Assembly (NCBI GenBank): GCA_964405775.1
Contig: CAYOPG010000012.1
Span: forward strand, 1-42,517
DNA length: 42,517 nt
Direction: 5' to 3'
From: JAAZFF01 sp964405775
GTDB lineage: Bacteria; Verrucomicrobiota; Kiritimatiellia; RFP12; UBA3636
Part shown: positions 40,140-42,517 of the stretch, piece by piece
How positions within the stretch are numbered: the first letter of the stretch is position 1
Layout: each line of letters opens with the position of its first letter
Translations under genes and position numbers: made by a program
Notes under the pieces: model-generated
What the model was told of the DNA's origin: nothing
Seen by the model: the letters and a program-made list of their open reading frames with translations, nothing else
Databases searched by the model: none

Positions 40140-41477
40140 TTATTCCATGTCCGTGGTAAGTCTGGCTATAGTTTCAGCCAGTTCTGTTGGGGGTAAAGAT
40201 GCGTCAAACACATAGTCGCAGAAATCTGAATAAAGAGACGCCCGGGTGTTGTACAATTCCTCTGTTTGGCCGCGTTCTCTGGCGAGAGGGCGCGAGGTGT
40301 CGTGTGAAATGCGGCTCCATAGTATTTCAAACGGAGCGTCGAGGTGGAGCACGAGCGTGTTTGTCTCGCGAACCAGATTGCGGTTTTCTTCGCGGCATGG
40401 GAAACCTCCGCCAGCGGCCAGAACCGCCGAGCCTCCGCGGCGGAGTGCAGACTCTGCCACGGCCGTTTCCAGTTTTCGGAAGCCCTGTTCTCCGCGCTCG
40501 GCAAAAATCTCGGGGATATGACGTCGCGCGAGCCTTTCGATTTCCACGTCAATATCTGCGAATGCTATTCCCAGCTTGTTTGCGAGGAGTTTGCCGACTG
40601 TGCTTTTGCCGCTTCCCATGAAGCCGGTAAGAAGAATTTTGATGGGAAAAGATTTGTATAGCTCTCGAAGCATTTCAGGGAGGACTTCCGCTTCGATTGC
40701 GGCGATGTCAAACGCCAGACCAGGATTCCAAATCCGCTGAGCCTCAATCCCCTGGCGAAGCAACATGCGCAGACCTCCGATTGCCCGGACTCCGCGTTTG
40801 CGGGCGTTGAGCACCAGGCGCGAGGGGGTTGGGTTGTAGACAGGATCGAAAACTACAGCTCCAGGCGTTAAAATATCGGGATCGCACGGCAAACCGTAGA
40901 CCTTAGGCCACATGCCTAGTGGCGTGGCGTTTAGTATGACGTCGGCGGATGTTGTGGCGGGCGCACCTGAGCTTGTTGTGACTCTCGTGGCAGCCTTCGG
41001 GAACGTCGCAGAGAGGTGTGCGGAGAGCTTCGCGGCGGATTCTGGGGAACGCGCGTTGATTTCGATCGATTCGGCACCGGCTTCCAGGCAGACTGCGGCC
41101 ATCATATGCGCGGAGCCGCCAGCGCCCAGCAACAGGACGTTCTTTCCCCTGAGGTCTATTCCCGCAGACTTGAAGCCTTCGGTGTCGGTATTGTAGCCGC
41201 GATTGCGGAACACGGTGTTTACGGCTCCGCAGAGGCGCGCGGACTCGTCTAGCGACCCCATGTAATGCAGGAGGGCGGTCTTGTGGGGGATCGTGCAATT
41301 GAAGCCGTCCAGCTCATTCATAAGCCTGGGAATTAGATGCGGCAATTCCGTTGCGGGTATGTCGTGCATCTCGTAACTGCCATCAATTCCGGATATTTCC
41401 ATGATACGCCGATGGATCAACGGGGAGAGACTGTGGCCAAGCGGGTTCCCGATCAGACCGAACTTCTTAGTGTTCAT
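40140..41477 (-). CDS. Fused shikimate dehydrogenase-shikimate kinase (AroE-AroK)
   Basis: Bifunctional shikimate-pathway enzyme of 445 residues. Residues 1-265 are shikimate dehydrogenase: GNPLGHSLSPLIH at 11-23, FNCTIPHKT near 60 with the catalytic Lys, VLLLGAGGSAHM for NADP binding near 115 and VFDPVYNPTPS. Residues about 277-445 are shikimate kinase, with Walker A GFMGSGKST, DIDVEIERL and the lid segment RPLARERG. The fusion pairs the third- and fourth-from-first steps, dehydroshikimate reduction and shikimate phosphorylation, which are consecutive, so channelling is possible. Its ATG overlaps the tyrA stop by four bases. The AroE and AroK motifs are both complete, so both activities are expected. 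Confidence 0.93.
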   Translation of the reverse strand: MNTKKFGLIGNPLGHSLSPLIHRRIMEISGIDGSYEMHDIPATELPHLIPRLMNELDGFNCTIPHKTALLHYMGSLDESARLCGAVNTVFRNRGYNTDTEGFKSAGIDLRGKNVLLLGAGGSAHMMAAVCLEAGAESIEINARSPESAAKLSAHLSATFPKAATRVTTSSGAPATTSADVILNATPLGMWPKVYGLPCDPDILTPGAVVFDPVYNPTPSRLVLNARKRGVRAIGGLRMLLRQGIEAQRIWNPGLAFDIAAIEAEVLPEMLRELYKSFPIKILLTGFMGSGKSTVGKLLANKLGIAFADIDVEIERLARRHIPEIFAERGEQGFRKLETAVAESALRRGGSAVLAAGGGFPCREENRNLVRETNTLVLHLDAPFEILWSRISHDTSRPLARERGQTEELYNTRASLYSDFCDYVFDASLPPTELAETIARLTTDME

Positions 41478-42388
41478 TTAACAATCTCCGTGCGGCGTGG
41501 CGCACGCAAGCCCTCGGGGATGGAAGCTCTGAAGGCCGACGCCGAAGCGAGGAATTCTCGCAATGCAGCCTTATCTCCGTCCGCGATGAACCCCTTCAGG
41601 CGCTGGATTTTGGTTGTATACTCGTCGATTGCCTTCGTGAGGTTGGGGGAGGAAGTTAGTATGTCTGCCCAGAGATCCGGCGACGAAGCGGCTATGCGCG
41701 TGGCGTCTTTAAAGCCGCCGCCGATCATGGCGCGTAAAGTTGCATCGTGTGTATCCTCTGCCATTGCTGCCAGAGCGAACGCCGCCAGATGCGGCATGTG
41801 AGAAATTACGGCGATGCGGCAATCGTGCGCGGTGGCATCCATCGCTATCGGTGTAGCGCCGATCGCCTCCAAGAGCCGCTTGTAGGCTTCCTCCTTCTCA
41901 CGTGGCAGTGTGCAATCTTCGCCACGGCAAATGATGTAAATGGAGTTGTTGAATATTTGAGGGTCGGCAGCCACGTATCCGGAGCCTTCGGAGCCCGCCA
42001 TGGGGTGGCCTCCGATGAAATTACCCATGTTCCGGGCTGCATTCAAGACAGGGGTTTTGACTGACGTGACGTCTGTGATTATGTCTATTCGAGCGTTACG
42101 GAACTTGGGAATCATTTCGCACGCCGCTTGGGGTGGTATGCAGATGAAGAGTGCATCGCATCCATCGAATGCCGAATAGAATCCCTTGGAGTTGATATCT
42201 GCAGCCTCATCCGCAAAACCATCTTTAAGCACGGAATTTACAGTGCCGGTATCGCTGTCGGCTACGATTATATGCTCTACGAACTTCACCCTCCGAAGGG
42301 CCTTTGCAAGCGAACCGCCTATGAGCCCGAGACCTATTATCCCAAGCTTCGTAATATGGAATTCCCCACTTGTGTGTGCCGATGTCAT
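41474..42388 (-). CDS. tyrA: Prephenate dehydrogenase (arogenate dehydrogenase family)
   Basis: Enzyme of tyrosine synthesis oxidising prephenate (or arogenate) with NAD(P), 304 residues. The Rossmann motif is GLGLIGGS (19-26), followed by IVADSD, where the acidic residue hints at NAD preference. GGHPMAGSEGSG and the catalytic-region ISHMPHLAAFALA are typical. There is no ACT domain, so allosteric control would come from elsewhere. ATG 42388 is chosen because a good promoter (TTGAGA-17-AATAAT) lies between it and the longer in-frame start at 42451; no clear ribosome site precedes it. It is the first gene of the operon tyrA-aroEK-aroF-aroB. Confidence 0.94.
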   Translation of the reverse strand: MTSAHTSGEFHITKLGIIGLGLIGGSLAKALRRVKFVEHIIVADSDTGTVNSVLKDGFADEAADINSKGFYSAFDGCDALFICIPPQAACEMIPKFRNARIDIITDVTSVKTPVLNAARNMGNFIGGHPMAGSEGSGYVAADPQIFNNSIYIICRGEDCTLPREKEEAYKRLLEAIGATPIAMDATAHDCRIAVISHMPHLAAFALAAMAEDTHDATLRAMIGGGFKDATRIAASSPDLWADILTSSPNLTKAIDEYTTKIQRLKGFIADGDKAALREFLASASAFRASIPEGLRAPRRTEIVK

Positions 42389-42421
42389 TGTTCGTGAGTT
42401 GTTATGTTTAAAAAACACACA

Positions 42422-42450
42422 AATTATTGCATTTTCTGGTTTTGTTCTCA
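42422..42450 (-). promoter_or_regulatory. Promoter of the aromatic amino-acid operon
   Basis: Minus-strand TTGAGA and AATAAT are 17 bases apart with an extended TGC before the -10. The predicted leader is about 26 bases. No attenuator or T-box is visible in that short leader. Confidence 0.6.
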
Positions 42451-42517
42451 AGAGTAAACAGCTGGAGCCGTTTGCGCTGTAAGCACTTTTTGTTTCATTT
42501 TGTCGCGATACTTAATC

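Overview
The window reads like a chromosomal contig from an anaerobic, probably gut- or sediment-dwelling member of the PVC group (Kiritimatiellota/Lentisphaerota-like). This placement is inferred from the mix of features: very large secreted GH42-like glycosidases with CBM9-like modules, a secreted propeller-type protein, a GspL/GspM/GspD secretin operon, RNase HIII, an AroE-AroK fusion, a GGGtGRT/Fe-S scaffold pair and a pyruvate formate-lyase activase. No rRNA or tRNA is present to confirm it. Genes are dense and mostly moderately GC-rich. The exception is an AT-richer restriction-modification island. A 100-base run of N (9618-9717) marks an assembly gap inside a tandem repeat of the secG tail.

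Layout. 198-4884: a secreted propeller-like protein (-), a broken gene fragment (-), a split chromate-transporter pair (+) and a GH39-like glycosidase (-). 4990-9735: rnr and a patatin-like hydrolase (+), then tpiA and secG behind a clear sigma70-type promoter. 9865-11784: a YggT-like membrane protein and RNase HIII (-). 11929-14037: fusA (+). 14320-19111: gspL-gspM-gspD (-), with four-base overlaps. 19360-27149: two giant paralogous secreted glycosidase-like proteins flanking a phosphodiester glycosidase (NAGPA/DUF2233), all +, closed by a strong terminator. 27238-28686: dnaB (-). 28892-31305: a BsuBI/PstI-type restriction-modification pair (+). 31333-32064: pflA (+). 32115-33830: a NifU-like scaffold and GGGtGRT protein (-). 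33995-35664: a TauE/SafE-type exporter and an RlmI-like methyltransferase (+). 35672-37832: an O-antigen-ligase-like protein and an exosortase-associated CAAX-protease homologue (-). 38033-42388: the aromatic amino-acid operon tyrA-aroEK-aroF-aroB (-).

How the genes work together. The aromatic operon covers DAHP synthesis, dehydroquinate synthesis, the AroE and AroK steps and the prephenate dehydrogenase branch to tyrosine. The secretin operon may export or assemble surface proteins. The 19.4-27.1 kb cluster looks like a secreted carbohydrate-depolymerising cassette with an unusual phosphodiester-cleaving partner. The strongest leads for something undescribed are that glycosidase-NAGPA cassette, the GGGtGRT/scaffold pair of unknown function, a plus-strand structured-RNA candidate between the CAAX-protease gene and aroB (wobble pairs favour the plus strand and its shape recalls 6S RNA), and several genes whose predicted promoters sit so close to the start codon that their mRNAs would be leaderless.
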